Assembly (NCBI RefSeq): GCF_002865645.1
Contig: NW_020194558.1
Location: 2,756,014 to 2,820,013 of the forward strand
DNA length: 64,000 nucleotides
Source: Hyaloscypha bicolor E
Lineage: Eukaryota > Ascomycota > Leotiomycetes > Helotiales > Hyaloscyphaceae
Direction of reading: 5' to 3'
Positions 11,597 through 23,790 of the stretch are shown here, in pieces (the stretch's first letter is position 1; each line of letters begins with the position of its first letter). Under the pieces are notes generated by a model that did not search any database, was not told the origin of the DNA, and saw only the letters and a program-made list of their open reading frames with translations. Made by a program: the position numbers and the translations under genes.

Positions 11597-13081
11597 ATGG
11601 ATCTCGACACAGATGATGATGTGCTCAGAGCACTTGCAGATGGCAAGCCTATGGACTAGTAGGCTCCGCTTCTCCTCGCGAAATGCAATAGCTAACAGGC
11701 TCAGTGAACAATGGCCAAGTCTGCTCACACGACTGATACCCCGATTGGAGAAGGTATATCATTTACTCCTCCACATATCTACTCGGTTGACAGTCTCCAG
11801 ATCGTACAAAATGACTTCTCCTTCCCAATACCACCAGTTCTCCCCTCACAACCCATCTCCTCCTCACCACCAACGCAAGAAACGACCACCACTGCCTCAT
11901 CCCAAGATTCAACCAACAAAGAGAACGCCGCCCCTCCCCTCCTCACCCGCTATCCACCACAAATCCAAACGCTCATGACCTCAATAACCTCAACCTTAAA
12001 TACTCTCTTCACCAAACACCCACCACACACAATCCAGCGCCTCGCCGAGCTCGTCCTCACCCCAAAACAACACTACAAAACCTTGCCCTCCTACCTGCAC
12101 GCCCTGGACCGCGTAGTCCACGTCACATCAGGCGCACACACCTTCCCCCTTCCTCCCGCAATACCAGATCCCTCTTCTCTAACCATCCTCTCAAACGGTA
12201 CCTCGTTCACCGCATCGGGAAAAGACCCCCTCTCCATATCATGGGGAAATCCGGCCTCCAACCCCTCTGCCCAATCTTTGGGCTCAGATGAGAGTCTAGG
12301 CGGCGCATTACTAACACCAATTACATGGCTGCAAAAGAAGGGCGGGAGCGCAAGCCCGCTCGAAGGCGAAGTGCGCACCGAGTCTACGGAAACAATAGAC
12401 GGACCCAACGGGCCTGGCGGCGTGGAAACCGTGTCCGTCTCCGTGAATGGAATTTCGTCTACAACATCACCTACGAATACGAGCCCGACTTCGAGTTTGA
12501 ATGAGTCGGGAGACTTGGCGGCGGCGTTGAGAGCAGAAGGCGGCATTACGCAGGGGGAGTTGCTGAGGCAGGAGCAGAAGGCAGGTGTGGTGCCCGCGGC
12601 ACAGTTGGCTGGGAAGGGCGATGAGAGCGGGATGGGAGAGGAGGATGAGGTGCCGCATGCGAGGGGCCCGGAGGAGATTGGTATGGAGGATGTGGGCATG
12701 CAGGGGGCGAGTGGGAGTGAGAGGATGAGTGGGGTGGGGGCCGGGATGCAGGGGATTGATGTAGAGGCTGCTGTTGGACGACGAATTGAACCCAAGCCAG
12801 ACTCTTCTTCTGCTTCCTCTGAGCAGAAAGAAGATGGTAAGGTTGAGGAGGAGGAGAAAACAGAGGCACCGACGACCCCGAAGAGGGAAGCTGATGAAGA
12901 GCTAGTTAGTGAAGGGAAGAAAGCCAAAGTTGATTCTACAACAGAGGTAGAATCGGAACCTGCTGCGGAAAGCATGGACGTCGATGTCGTGGATGCGGAT
13001 GGGAAGGCAGAGGATGCAGCCAAGGTCGGGGAAGCAGGAGAGAACAAGGGCGGTGACGCCGTGGATATGAGCTCTGTATGA
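11597..13081 (+). CDS. protein phosphatase 4 core regulatory subunit R2-like (PPP4R2/Psy4)
   Basis: Exons 11597-11658, 11705-11753 and 11801-13081 (introns of 46 and 47 nt) give 463 residues. The joins restore ALADGKPMDYEQWPSLLTRL and then RLEKIVQNDFSFP, as expected for this family. The folded part is residues 1 to about 160 (PPQIQTLM, KHPPHTIQRLAELVL, LHALDRVVHV). After that the chain is long, disordered and rich in Ser, Glu and Asp, ending in an acidic tail, again usual for R2. R2 bridges the PP4 catalytic subunit and its R3 partner and is needed for DNA-damage and checkpoint dephosphorylation. The KREADEELVSEGKKAKVD patch resembles a nuclear localisation signal. A 318-codon antisense frame over exon 3 is a by-product of composition. 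Confidence 0.82.
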
Positions 13082-14153
13082 TTCCATATTTGCTGCTACG
13101 ATATTTGGAAGGAGTCTGGCGCAAGAAGAATGGAGAACTTGATCATGACTACCTAGGGGGGCAATTCAGAGATGAATACATTGAATGTGCATGGCAAATC
13201 TAGTCCCTCGTTGATCTTGTGAGCGTCATTGCTGCAATCGCTCTGGTTACGGTGAAGGGATTTGAATACGTGCAGTTTCTCCTGGATATTCATCAATTGG
13301 TAGAACACGCTCCACCCCTCCTTCTCCTCCCCGCCTTACATTCTCCAGTCGCAGTTCATTTTGCTCCGTACTGCACTCCATTCCCCTCAAACCCCACTCC
13401 TCAGAAAGCTATATCATCGTCGGAATATCTGCCTAAAGTCCCTTCCATTGTACGACATCTGCAGTCTGACTCCAGGTTCGTCTCACTTCTCACATCACGT
13501 GATCACTGGCTCCGCGCAGGGAATGCAAACCTGACAGTCAAATCCCTCACTCTCGGCACCGGCTTGGCCCGGCCAAAAAGAGCCAAATCTTTGTTGCATC
13601 TCTGCATATTTCTTGGCAGGCATTCATAGCTGGTTCCATTCTTTCTGGTATCAAGGAAGAGGACGCGTGGAGAACCCCTGTCACGTAGACCACGAGGCTT
13701 GCCTGAGAAGGATCTATTAGGAGAGGTTTTCGGAGTGGAAGGTACGGGGGATGAGGACAGTGGAGGGCTTGGCGTGGTTCTAGCGTTCAATTATGTGTTC
13801 AGTATCGTTTAGTCGATATTCAGCTTGTAAAACCAGCCGTGTTAATATTGCAGTGCCAGAAGCAGGGAACTGATGGCTTGGTTTTCTACCAATAGAGCAA
13901 AGGAGGATGAGTCGTGTATTCAATCCGTTTGCGGAAGTACTCGCATCTCTGTATCGTTGAGAAAAAAAACCCATGGAAACCAAGCCCTATCCATATCCGT
14001 AGCTCCAGCCCTGCCAAAGCCAAAACAACGCCAGCCATGCAATCTGCCCATTCTGTCCCTTTCCATATCCCTTTACTCCCATCAAAAACCAACGCAAAGC
14101 ATCCTATCCGTATCCACAGTCTCAAAATCTACGCAGTCAATAGGTACATAACT
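13082..14153. other. intergenic between convergent genes
   Basis: Minus-strand frames around 13503-13790 are basic and Ser/Pro-rich but not recognisable. One TCACGTGA octamer lies at 13495-13502. No gene supported. Confidence 0.45.
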
Positions 14154-15513
14154 CTACAAGACCACCTCCCTAGCATCCTTCATCAAACTCTCACTCGGAC
14201 AATACGGACACTTGAACCTGCCCCCTTTACTCAGTCTCCCGAGGCTCTCCCGCGCAACCACATGTCCGCACGGCATCATCATCGGCGGGTTCGCTTCCGT
14301 GGTTTGCTCTTTGCTGACTGGACACACGAAAATGGCGTGGAATATGAAACTCCTCGGTAGGGCGATTTCGACTGGTAACTCGTTCTGGGTTGTCCATTCT
14401 GTGCGTTTTTCTTTTTGGATGGTGGCTAGTTTTAGGAGCGTGGGGAGCGCGATTGCTCCGGCTGTGGTGGCGAGGTAGAGGGGACTAGAGGGTGAGAGGC
14501 CGAGGAGAGAGCAGAATTCGCGAGTGAAGGAGGTGGCGATTTCGTCCCAAGCTGTTTCTGTGTTGAAAAGTCTATGGTAAGGGGAGTCCTTTAGATTACT
14601 GCGGTAGAGAATTGCTGTTGTGAGTTGTTGGCAATCTTTTAGATATCTGACATGTTTATGCCGTGGGAAATTGTTGCGGGCGTATCTTAGGGCGCCAAAG
14701 AAACCGTTGTTTTCGTCATCTGGGAGACCGTTTACTGAGGATCCTAAGAAGAGCCATATGTATTGGAGCTTTGAGAGTTCGAACTCGAGATTTGAACCCC
14801 GGTTTTCCAGCTCGGTGCTGTTTTGCCGTGCCCATTCGATGGCTGGGTGTAGATTTCGGGATTTCAGTTCGTAGAGGATTTGGTACATGTTTGAAAATTT
14901 CTCTTGCAGCTCTTGGGATTTGAGGGTGCTGAGGGAGGTGCTGTCATTATTGGGATTCGGGTTGGGTGTCCCGGGTGTGGGTGAAGGACTTGGTGGGTTG
15001 GAGAGAGCTTCGGTGAGGAAGGTTGAGGCGACGGAAAATTGGCCTTCTCGTAATAGGTGCATTGCTATGGCTCGGTTTATGAGTGATGGATGGGAGGCCA
15101 GGGCATCGTAGTCGGTGGGGAGAGCTTTGACGGGAAAGTTCTGCTGCCATTAGTATAGATTGAACGAAAGGGTGGTCTCCATACCTTGTCCAGAGCTTTG
15201 CTGTATGCATTATGCCCTCTGTGCACCTTCTTGAGATCGTCGTTGACTTTGTCGAAGCCATGCTTCAGCGGATTTTGGAGTTTCGCAAGAGTAAAAGAGG
15301 CAGAGTTTGGATCTGGCAGAACTTAGCAATTGTCAAGATAAGACAAACTCCACTCCCCGCCGTCTCGGATTCGCAGGAAATAGGCCACTTACCAGCAACT
15401 ATGGTCTCTCTCGCTTTCTCAAGCTGCTCAATGATCTTGTCTACATCTTCGATGCTCTGTTTCAAATTCCCATCCTTCTGCAGCTTCGCCAACTCCAGCA
15501 GAAGGGGGTCCAT
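14154..15513 (-). CDS. RMD5: GID/CTLH E3 ubiquitin ligase RING subunit RMD5 (Gid2)
   Basis: Exons 15513-15393, 15312-15185 and 15140-14154 (introns of 80 and 44 nt) give 411 residues. The N-terminus (MDPLLLELAKLQKDGNLKQ) is a coiled-coil-like helix. A LisH/CTLH region follows (MHLLREGQFSVASTFL, MYQILYELKSRNLHPAIEWA), then a CRA-like helical part. The C-terminus holds the degenerate RING CPVSKEQTTEANPPMMMPCG ... RFKCPYC typical of Gid2, which lacks some zinc ligands and works with Gid9. In yeast the complex tags gluconeogenic enzymes for the proteasome. It starts head-to-head with the STB6-like gene across 560 bp. Length and motifs are normal and no lesion is seen. Confidence 0.92.
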
Positions 15514-16073
15514 GGCTAATTAGCCACCCCGCTCCGGGGGAAGGGCGTTGTTCGATGAGGCGATGCCGGCTTCGCTATCTGCCACTTCGTAAGGGGGAAT
15601 ACATCTAGGGCTGGTCCTTTGTCGAGTCGATCCGGAGATGTATTTCTTTCGTGAATAGTGAGCTGATTCTTGGATGATGTCGTTGTCGGTGAATGTTCGC
15701 GTGCTCTTAAAGTGGATCACCGAACATTTGTCTCGGCCCAGCACCAGCACCAGCACCAGCACCAGCACCAGCACACCCCGGAATTGCGGCTTGCGGCTGC
15801 GGCCCAATGAAATGACTGTTTCAGTGCTCCGCGCCTTCTGGACCGGGTTGTTCCTTTAACAATCGCTTGGACGTGGAGTATTGGCGTGTCTTCTGCTGAA
15901 TATCCAGTCGGATCCCAAGCACACTTCTGGCATGTGGCACTCGTCTGGTCCTTGAGCTGTTGCAGAAGATGTGTTTTCACCGCAGATTAGCCACGCCGAC
16001 GTCACTTCGAAACACCCCGGTCGCCGACCAGCAAGAGGACCCAAGGGCCCAGTGATAGCAGGAACGGTGAACC
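15514..16073. promoter_or_regulatory. divergent promoter of RMD5 and the STB6-like gene
   Basis: These 560 bp separate two start codons that point away from each other, so regulatory signals for both must lie here. It holds the CAGCAC hexamer array listed separately. No TATA box is obvious. Confidence 0.6.
15739..15774. repeat. (CAGCAC)6 microsatellite
   Basis: Six perfect hexamer units lie in the RMD5/STB6 divergent promoter. The array is outside both reading frames and is probably polymorphic in length. Confidence 0.95.
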
Positions 16074-18867
16074 ATGCCCAGTTTTAACTTCCCCGTTGCA
16101 TATGATCCACAAATGCACAGAGAGGAGGGCCTGACCCTCTCGCGAACCACCTCTCTGCAGAATGCAAGCACCAAGGTCAACGGGAACGCTTCGAAGCCCT
16201 CGCTGGCTCCAGCTCCTGCCATGATCTCGAATCCGCAGCAAGCAAAGGACTCCCCGCCGGCACCGCAACGCAGGCACTATGTCTTTGCAGACCCTGTGGC
16301 TTTTAGGTGGGTCAGTGCATGGTGTTTTGCATAGCTTCAACTGACTTCTCAGGTATCTCGAGGAGGACTCTGCCACCGTGGTGATCGAACGACGAGGGAA
16401 GTTGCAGGGCTACGAGTTATATCTTGTTGAACAATGGGCGTGCTCGAGAGTCCATCCCACCTTTGTTATCACAACCTATACGGGCGATGCGAATCATAAT
16501 GTTATTGTAGGAGTACTGGGAGTTCCTACAGATGAGGAACAATGGTCGCCGAGGCTACGGGTTTACTTCAAGGCTATTTCCCAATACCATGCCAGACCCA
16601 AGGACACACCTCTGGGCATGATCATGGTTACGAATCTCAGCAGCTTCCCCTCTGCCCTAACTGTTATACCGGTGCCAGATGGAGATGTCAGGAAACATCG
16701 GGAGGACTTCATTGTCAACGAGGATCTAAAGAGACTTGGTTGTTCGGGGAGATCTGGGATGAGCTTGTCCACACCGGCTGGAGCTACGCAGGCCAAGTTC
16801 TTCCAACTATATAAAACCAGTGATCGAATACCTCTATACGGAGCTGTCCTCGAACTTGTCAAACTGTGTCAGGTGGCATTAATGATATTTGGGAAGCTGG
16901 AACAGGAGTACGCTGATGGGTGTCTATGCGATGTCACCGAGAAGGCTATAAATGACTGGTGGACAGAAATCGGGTCTGAATACTATAACGTTGAACCTAC
17001 GGACGGGATACTGGGACCTACCACAGTTGCAGCATTGCTTGGCATGTTGATGGGAGCTCGGAATCGCCTGAATTATTATGGAGCCCCGGTTGCCAAAGAT
17101 GCTTTCGACGTGTACAGTCTGAAGCGTGGAATTGCCTATTTTCAGAAGTCACAGAAAATACAACGAACTAGAAGGTTGGATAGATACACCTTAGATCGAT
17201 TACACCGAGTTACTGCAAAAGCTGCAGCAGGTGAGGGATGGGCTGTGCCAAAGGCTGTCAAGTCAACTGTGGCTGAGCTGAGTGGAAAAGGAGGGGAGAT
17301 GGTAATGGGTATGGTTGGGAGGGACAAAGCTGGGATTGGTGATATTGAGACTCTTGACATTGATCGATTCGTCAGTTTAGTCCACGGCGAAAGGGCGAAA
17401 TGGCTGTGGTATGGGAAACCGAGGAGAAGTGGAGAGCCATCTGGTAAATCGGATCCCGATTCAGGAAACCTATCTTTTACCAAGGACGAGCAAGGAGGGT
17501 ATATATGGTCGCATAGCAGGGTTGATTCGAATCCCCCAGACGATGATGTCGAAGTCCGCCGGAAAGAGAAGGAGGTCCACAGTTCAGACGCTGTTTATTC
17601 TCAGCGACCCCCTGGATCGGCAACCAGCATGCTAGAAAGCCCAGGCGAAAAGGATCCTCATCTTCGGAAAACGGTGTTCAAAAGTGTGACTGGCAAAATG
17701 AGTGATGCGAGGTCAGGATTTGGTCGCATTAAAGACCGCGCTGTTGGTCGTCGTGGTCATGCAAGTAAGCATTCAAAAGATGAAGGCGATGGAGGCTACT
17801 TCAGTCCAACCAGTGCAACCAGCGCAATGGTACTTTCTGCTATAGGTCCTGCCAGTCCAACTATTGGTAGAGCCTTCACCTGGAAGAACACCCCCGAAGA
17901 CTACCAGAACGGCATATTGAAGGGAAAAGAAACGCCCAAGAATTCCAATGCAACGACCTTCCAAGGACCTGAATCATCTCTGGACATGCCTTCGCCAACG
18001 ATAGAGGAACCTCCGAAAGAGGATGGAGCTGAGACCAAATGGCTGGAGCAAGTAAAGGATATTCGGGAGAGTATCATCATCAACGACCCATCAATAGCTG
18101 GATCAGTATATGGGGATGGAGATCTCGATGGTCCCTTACTGGAAGCAGTGCGGGAACCAAACAACTTCCAAATCCTCCTCCACCGACGGCACAGCATCTC
18201 AGGAGCCTCCCCAACAACAGAACACCACCGCAACGACGCTTGGTGGCCGCGCCAAATGTCCTTCACAGATGCCGAAGACGCCGTGCTGGGCTGGGAACCC
18301 ATCGACGCCGTCTCCGACGATGGCTCCGAAAACGACATGTGGGTAGCCCTGCAAAAGCAGAAATGCATCGCCGAAGACTTTCGGCGATTATACGAGAAGA
18401 TCATTGACCTGCAAGACGAGATCGCGCCATGGGTGTCCAAGAAAGTCGATGACGTGGACGCCCTGGACGAGCAAGCAGCTCGCGACATCGAGACTTTCCA
18501 GACACGGTATTACCAACAAACTGAATCGTATCAGGCCGTCAAGCAGAATTCCCAGGATATTCTAGGGGATGAGAGGAGCCATGTTATGGAAGCTATCAAG
18601 GATATCGAGGTCCTGGGCGCGAAGTTGGAGTATGAGATTAATGCATTGGTGTCTAAAGTGCAGGATGTCGAGGACGGCACGGCACAGTTTGAGAGGATGG
18701 TCGAGGAGCTGGAAGGCCGCGCGGATGAGCTGGAGGTTCAACTTAGTACGGAGAGTTGGATGCATTGGTTGGTTAGGAGCGTTACGGGAATTGGGACGGG
18801 GCCGAATATTACAAGACGGGGCAGGGCGATGGAGGAGAGGAGGGGATCGTTGGGAATGGAGGGGTGA
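16074..18867 (+). CDS. STB6-like N-terminal domain protein
   Basis: Exons 16074-16306 and 16353-18867 (46-nt intron, AG|gtgggt ... cttctcag|G) give 915 residues. The join gives YVFADPVAFRYLEEDSATVV. The STB6-like N-terminal domain covers about residues 60-330 (LQGYELYLVEQWACSR, HNVIVGVLGVPTDEEQW, and a peptidoglycan-binding-like block DGILGPTTVAALLGML). The middle (about 400-640) is Ser-rich and disordered. The C-terminus (about 690-890) is predicted coiled coil (DIEVLGAKLEYEINALVSKV, ERMVEELEGRADELEVQL). Yeast Stb2/Stb6 bind the Sin3 histone deacetylase complex; whether this protein does so in a filamentous fungus is inference. The start is the first ATG after the divergent promoter. Confidence 0.85.
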
Positions 18868-20963
18868 GTGGGAGTGGTAAAATTGTTTGAAGCAAGCATT
18901 GATTGAGCGGGCGTTTGGGATACCCCTTTAGGCATTTACAGGTTGCATAATAGGAACAGCGTTCGAAGTTTTCAAGTTTTGAAGTGGATAATGAATATTT
19001 TTGGCACCGTTCACTTGTCGCGAATCCTTCTTAAGGGTGGTTGTGGCTGACCTTAGTGAGACGTACGAGTGTCCATGCTTTGCACTTTTCTGCGAACCTA
19101 AACCATCCACGAGCGAGCCCCGAAAGAATCACATTATTGACTGGCGCCTCAACCCATTCTCGTTACTCATCCATCTCCTCAAATGCCCTAATCTTCGCAT
19201 CTCTGATCCCGAAAATCTCGCCTCATCAACCTAGGCGTTGTCTTGTTCATTTTTACCCAACAAGCAACACTATGGTCCGCATATCCATCATTCTTGCCAA
19301 GGTACAACTATATCAACGGCACCCCAGCATCATCGAGCAAATCAGCCCAAAACCTCGAACCAGACATCGTCATCTTGAAACCCTCTCTCTTGAATACCCT
19401 ATTGACGACGATATGCACGGAATCTCTCCCACGCCATCCATCCCAATGGCAGATGCCTCACATCTGTATATGCACCTGTTGTTGCCCATCTCGAAGGCCG
19501 CCGTGTATTTCTTCCCTGGGATGGGCTCAGTGGCATTTGGAGGAGGAGAAAGATTTTCAATCTGACTGAATCCGTCTTTAAGCTTGAACTCGCCGACATC
19601 GTCACGGACTCACGCCTGAGGATGACGGAGTGTGGGGTGGAAAGGTGGTCTTTGTCGTCTGACTCGGAACTGCCGTCTGGATGATCTGGATGATCTGGAT
19701 CGGCCTGGCTTTGGCTCATCTGGTGGGCTCGGTTCTGTGATGCCCGTCACCTGGGTGGTCTTGTCCGTTAGGAGATAGAAACGGGTCTCCTGCGTAGCAC
19801 TCGGTTTGAGGTACAGTGCCGTTTGATGTGCTGGACTCATTGCTTGTCGTGGGTGTCTGACGAGGTACCCATGGGATCTTGTCCAGCATTGGAAAGTTTA
19901 TGAGATCAGTCATGCTGAATGTTCCCAGGCAACTCAACTCTGGTGCTGGGAGACGGAGATCAGTTCGTAGTGATATAAACATTGAGAGTCAAAGGCATAG
20001 GTGCATTCTTCTCAAAGACGCCAGATCATGCATGCGATTCATCCCTCTTTGAGAACAGTGACTTTTTATTCTATAGAGCAGGTAGCTAATGTCCTGCGTC
20101 AATTGATATGTTCGTCCTTTAATTCCTCGGATTCTTTTAGCACCAATCAATCCAAGTCCGTCATCACCCCAAAGAGAGAAATTTGAACGATACATGCCTT
20201 TTAGACATTCATTGAGAATGCAAGAGAAGACCCGTTATTAGATCTGCTCCGAATACTTGTGATACGACTTTTCAAACATAAAAAGAGCTGCGGAAACAGG
20301 AAGAAAGCAATCGCGAATACAGCAAATAAAATATAACACAATAATGGAGGCCTCTTCCCTCAACCTCAACAACTTCTTCCTTTCTAAGCAGCTCACATTT
20401 CTCAGTTCTTGGGAAAGGGGAAGGGAGAGGTTGTAAACATAATTAATGCAACATCCCATTCACCTCTCAACTCAGCTAAGAAAAATAAGGGAATGATTTT
20501 CCACAACAGAAATCAGAATCACACTTGTGACTCTCTCAAAGAGAAAGTCTCGTAGGTACTTTTCTTGAAATAGATGGAGGACTTCTCCCGCTTTCGAACA
20601 CTTCACCAGGGCCAACTCCTCCCTCGAAGTCCTCACCTTAGCAGCATGCCAGTTCGAGTCATTCAACGACAGACATTTACCTAACCCACCTGCGTATATC
20701 ACTGGTAGCATTTCAACAATAAAAGTTTCTTGGAGTGGATAACGAACGCCTTTTGTCCCTTATACCCAGTAGTAGTACACAGCCCTGATCGACCCAGGTC
20801 CGAGATCCATCATCCGAACACTCATGATCTTGATGTATGCTCTCATACCCATCCGAGAACAGCCAGATCTCCACCAATATACCAGCTCTTCCTCTCAACC
20901 AAATACTTAACACATGTGTAGAAGCTCTCCCCATCACTTCCCTCCAACCATTCATCACCCTCC
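18868..20963. other. long intergenic stretch, no supported gene
   Basis: Open frames on both strands are short and unlike known proteins. A small direct repeat (tggatgatc twice, 19679-19696) is seen. The final part is the 3' region of the TIM10 gene. Confidence 0.5.
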
Positions 20964-21322
20964 TCACATCCCCCCAAATCCCATCCCACCACCTGCGCCT
21001 TTAGCCTGCGCCTCCTGCTGCAACAGTTCCGAGACCTTCATTTGCACGTCGAAGAACTTGGCTGCGCACCGGTCGATGCAGACACCTTCACCCTTGTTGA
21101 GCTCGCCTTCACGGTATTCGCGGGGAATGCACTTCTTCATGCATGCTTGTTGGAGTCTACCAATACAAACAGTCAGCAAATGTCTAAAATACAGCTTTGA
21201 AGAGGGAGGAAGAGGCCGTACTTGTTGAACATATCGGTCACAAGATCCATCTCTGCTTCTGCGGCTGCGATCTTCTCTGCCGATGAAGGCTGAGGCCGGC
21301 CGAATCCTCCAAACATTGACAT
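20964..21322 (-). CDS. TIM10: mitochondrial import inner-membrane translocase subunit TIM10
   Basis: Exons 21322-21222 and 21156-20964 (65-nt intron, AA|gtacgg ... ttggtag|A) give 97 residues. The protein carries the twin CX3C motif of the small Tims: CMKKC and CIDRC, with [18 protein letters not shown] between them, and the typical N-terminus [20 protein letters not shown]. Small Tims form a Tim9-Tim10 hexamer in the intermembrane space and shield hydrophobic carriers on their way to the inner membrane; they are oxidised by Mia40. The Gly-rich tail ([11 protein letters not shown]) is normal for fungal Tim10. A second ATG two codons in (21316) could also start translation. Confidence 0.95.
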
Positions 21323-21708
21323 ATTTGCGGTATTTTCTGTAGGATTCGTTTGGGATGGTTGGGGTATCGTATTGGGAGATGAAGTTCAAAAGCTTGATGT
21401 TGATGATGTCTTGCTCAAAAATCCAGGAGCTCAAATCGGCTCGGAATTTCGGAGCGGCCGCTAGCGGCGTCCTGGAATTATTTCTTCACCCGAAACACGG
21501 ACCGACCTCTCTTCCACAGCTTGAGGCTCTTGCTTCAAGTCCAATTGTGTCAGTAAGTGTAGCCCCTTTTTATTTTTCGGTGGAAGGGATAAAATGATGA
21601 TTTCATTATAACATTAGAACCGTTGCGACTGACAGCTAATCGCTGGCTGATCTCACATCGATCCGTTGTCTGATATTTCCCATTGCATCCTCTGTGTAGT
21701 TTGATTTC
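21323..21708. promoter_or_regulatory. divergent promoter of TIM10 and mitochondrial lysyl-tRNA synthetase
   Basis: These 386 bp separate two divergent nuclear genes for mitochondrial proteins, which suggests coordinated expression. No specific binding site is obvious. Confidence 0.55.
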
Positions 21709-23620
21709 ATGGGAGGTGAACTTGCTAACGGAGACAAGGCCAGGATGAATTCAACAGCAGGCCTTCGATTCCTGCGGCCTTGCCTTCACAATGATCTCTC
21801 CCCCGCTCGCAAAGCAGCCTACCTCCGCTTCTTCAGCACCTCGCGCTCCGTCTTAGATCCTAAACCGCACGTCTCGCGCCACAGGATCAAAAACCTCAAT
21901 GCATTCAGGCATCCTCTCTCTAAGGCACTTGAATTCCGCGGTGAAGTGCAAGAGCGGATAGAGGAATTGCAAACTGCGAGGGCGTTGGAATGGCCAAGGA
22001 TAAAGAGTGATAAACACGCGATGAGAATTGAGGAGTTTCTGGCCAAATATCACGACTTGCAACGTGGTGAAATGCGGGCGGAAGACTTTGTGATGCTGAG
22101 GGGAAGGGTGCGAAGTTTCAGGATCGCTGGCAAGGAACTCGTATTTCTGGATCTCGTGCAGGGTTCCAGGACCGCGCAGGTTGTGCTCAATAGGGCCAGA
22201 TTAGAGAACTTTGGTGGCGTGGACAGAAGGCGTTTTAGAGAATTTTATCATCTGATTAGGCGGGGTGATATCATCTGTAAGTGATGTATCAGATGTTGTT
22301 GCTCTTGTGCTGACGAGTGTAGCGATTTATGGGAGTCCTTATTCCACCAACGCAGGAGAGCTATCCATCAATGCTGCCGAGCTTCCGGAGATTCTTTCGC
22401 CATCGCTAGCTAGTCTACCGAAAACACTGGACGATAGAGAGACGAGGATTCGAAATCGTCACGTCGACTTACTTGTTAATTATTCAGTCAAGGACACCAT
22501 TCGAGCACGGTCTCTCATAATCCAACACCTGAGAGATTTCCTTCTCAAAGATAACTTCCTCGAAGTCCAGACCCCAGTGATTGCCGACAAAGCCGGGGGA
22601 GCCATAGCAAAGCCTTTTACAACCGTCGCTACAGAGTTCTCCGAGAAAACCTTGGCACTCAGAATTGCCCCCGAGATCTGGCTCAAGAGACTTATAATAG
22701 GGGGTTTGGACCGTGTCTTCGAAATCGGACCAGCATTCCGAAACGAGGGTCTGGATGCGACACATAACCCAGAATTCACAACTTGCGAATTCTACAAGGC
22801 CTTCGCCGACCTCGAGGATCTTATCTCCATGACTGAGTCCCTGTTTACTGGTATCGCGGAGCTGCTCACTGAGCTACGTCAGCACACCTTGAAAAGGCTT
22901 CCGTTCGTCAACGTAGACCAATTCAAGGCCCCCTTCAAACGAATTGAGTTTATTCCTGCCGTTGAAGCAGGACTTGGGCAGAAACTGCCCGACCTCTCCG
23001 CTGAGGACGTCGAAGAGCAATTGATAAATCTTTTCAAAGAGAAGGAATTGCCGCTCCCGTCATCGCCAACTCTCCCTCGACTTCTGGATAAACTCTCCTC
23101 GATATATATTGAATCTGACTGCATCGCCCCAACGTTCATAATCCACCACCCTTCCTGCATGGCGCCTCTCTCGAAATCCTTCCTCTGTCACAAAACCAAG
23201 CAACTTGTGTCCGCACGGGCAGAACTCTTCGTCGAAAAACGAGAGCTAGCGAATATGTACGAGGAGGAGAACTCACCTTTCTCCCAACGAGAGAAGTTCC
23301 TTCAACAAGCAAAATGGAGAGATGATGAAAATAGAGCTGTGGTAGACGAGAGTTATCTCGAAGCTTTAGAATGGGGGCTGCCTCCGACTGGGGGTTGGGG
23401 GTGTGGTATTGATAGATTGGTGATGGCGTTTACTGGAGCGAAGAGGATTAGTGACGTGCTCGTTTTTGGCAGCTTGAGGAACGTGGTTAATCTTGGAAGG
23501 GAGGGGGCTATTCCTGTTGAGGCCAAACCTGAGTCTGGACCCAACTCACCAACATCCAAGGAGGCGGAGAAGAAGGTTGATGTAGTGGAACGAGAAGAGA
23601 TCGAAATGTATGCATTTTGA
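21709..23620 (+). CDS. MSK1: mitochondrial lysyl-tRNA synthetase (class II)
   Basis: Exons 21709-22276 and 22323-23620 (46-nt intron) give 621 residues; the join reads RRGDIISIYGSPY. A second ATG at 21745 (MNSTAGLRFLRPCLHN) starts a cleaner Arg-rich mitochondrial presequence with FFSTSRSVL and is perhaps the true start. The OB-fold anticodon domain follows (VMLRGRVRSFRIAGKELVFL). The class II catalytic core has LEVQTPVIADKAGGAIAKPF, motif 2 FEIGPAFRNEGLDATHNPEF and motif 3 GGWGCGIDRLVMAFTG. It charges mitochondrial tRNA-Lys. The residues after motif 3 (VEAKPESGPNSPTSKEAEKK) form a charged tail. It is intact and is read divergently from TIM10. Confidence 0.93.
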
Positions 23621-23790
23621 TGGAGAACCGCCACTCCCTCTTAAGGAGGCTAGCGTGGATATCGCTGACTAAGGTACAATGGTCCGGTATCTACCTTCCT
23701 ACAACAGTTGAGGTGTAAGATATGTAGATATATGTTCAAATACCGTACAATATACAGGCCCCCCAGCCTTGGAGTTCTTTGCTCGTTCCT

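Noticed and set aside
12091..13047. 318-codon minus-strand frame opposite the PPP4R2-like gene
   Set aside because: It is Ser/Pro-rich by composition and lies wholly against a better supported exon.
14154..14478. Plus-strand frames across the RMD5 RING exon
   Set aside because: Shadows of RMD5, whose RING and CTLH motifs are clear on the other strand.
15739..15774. CAGCAC array read as a polypeptide repeat
   Set aside because: Lies between the two start codons of RMD5 and STB6; no gene model includes it.
17901..18488. 195-codon minus frame opposite the STB6-like gene
   Set aside because: Ser/Arg/Cys-rich shadow of a coiled-coil coding region; no motif.
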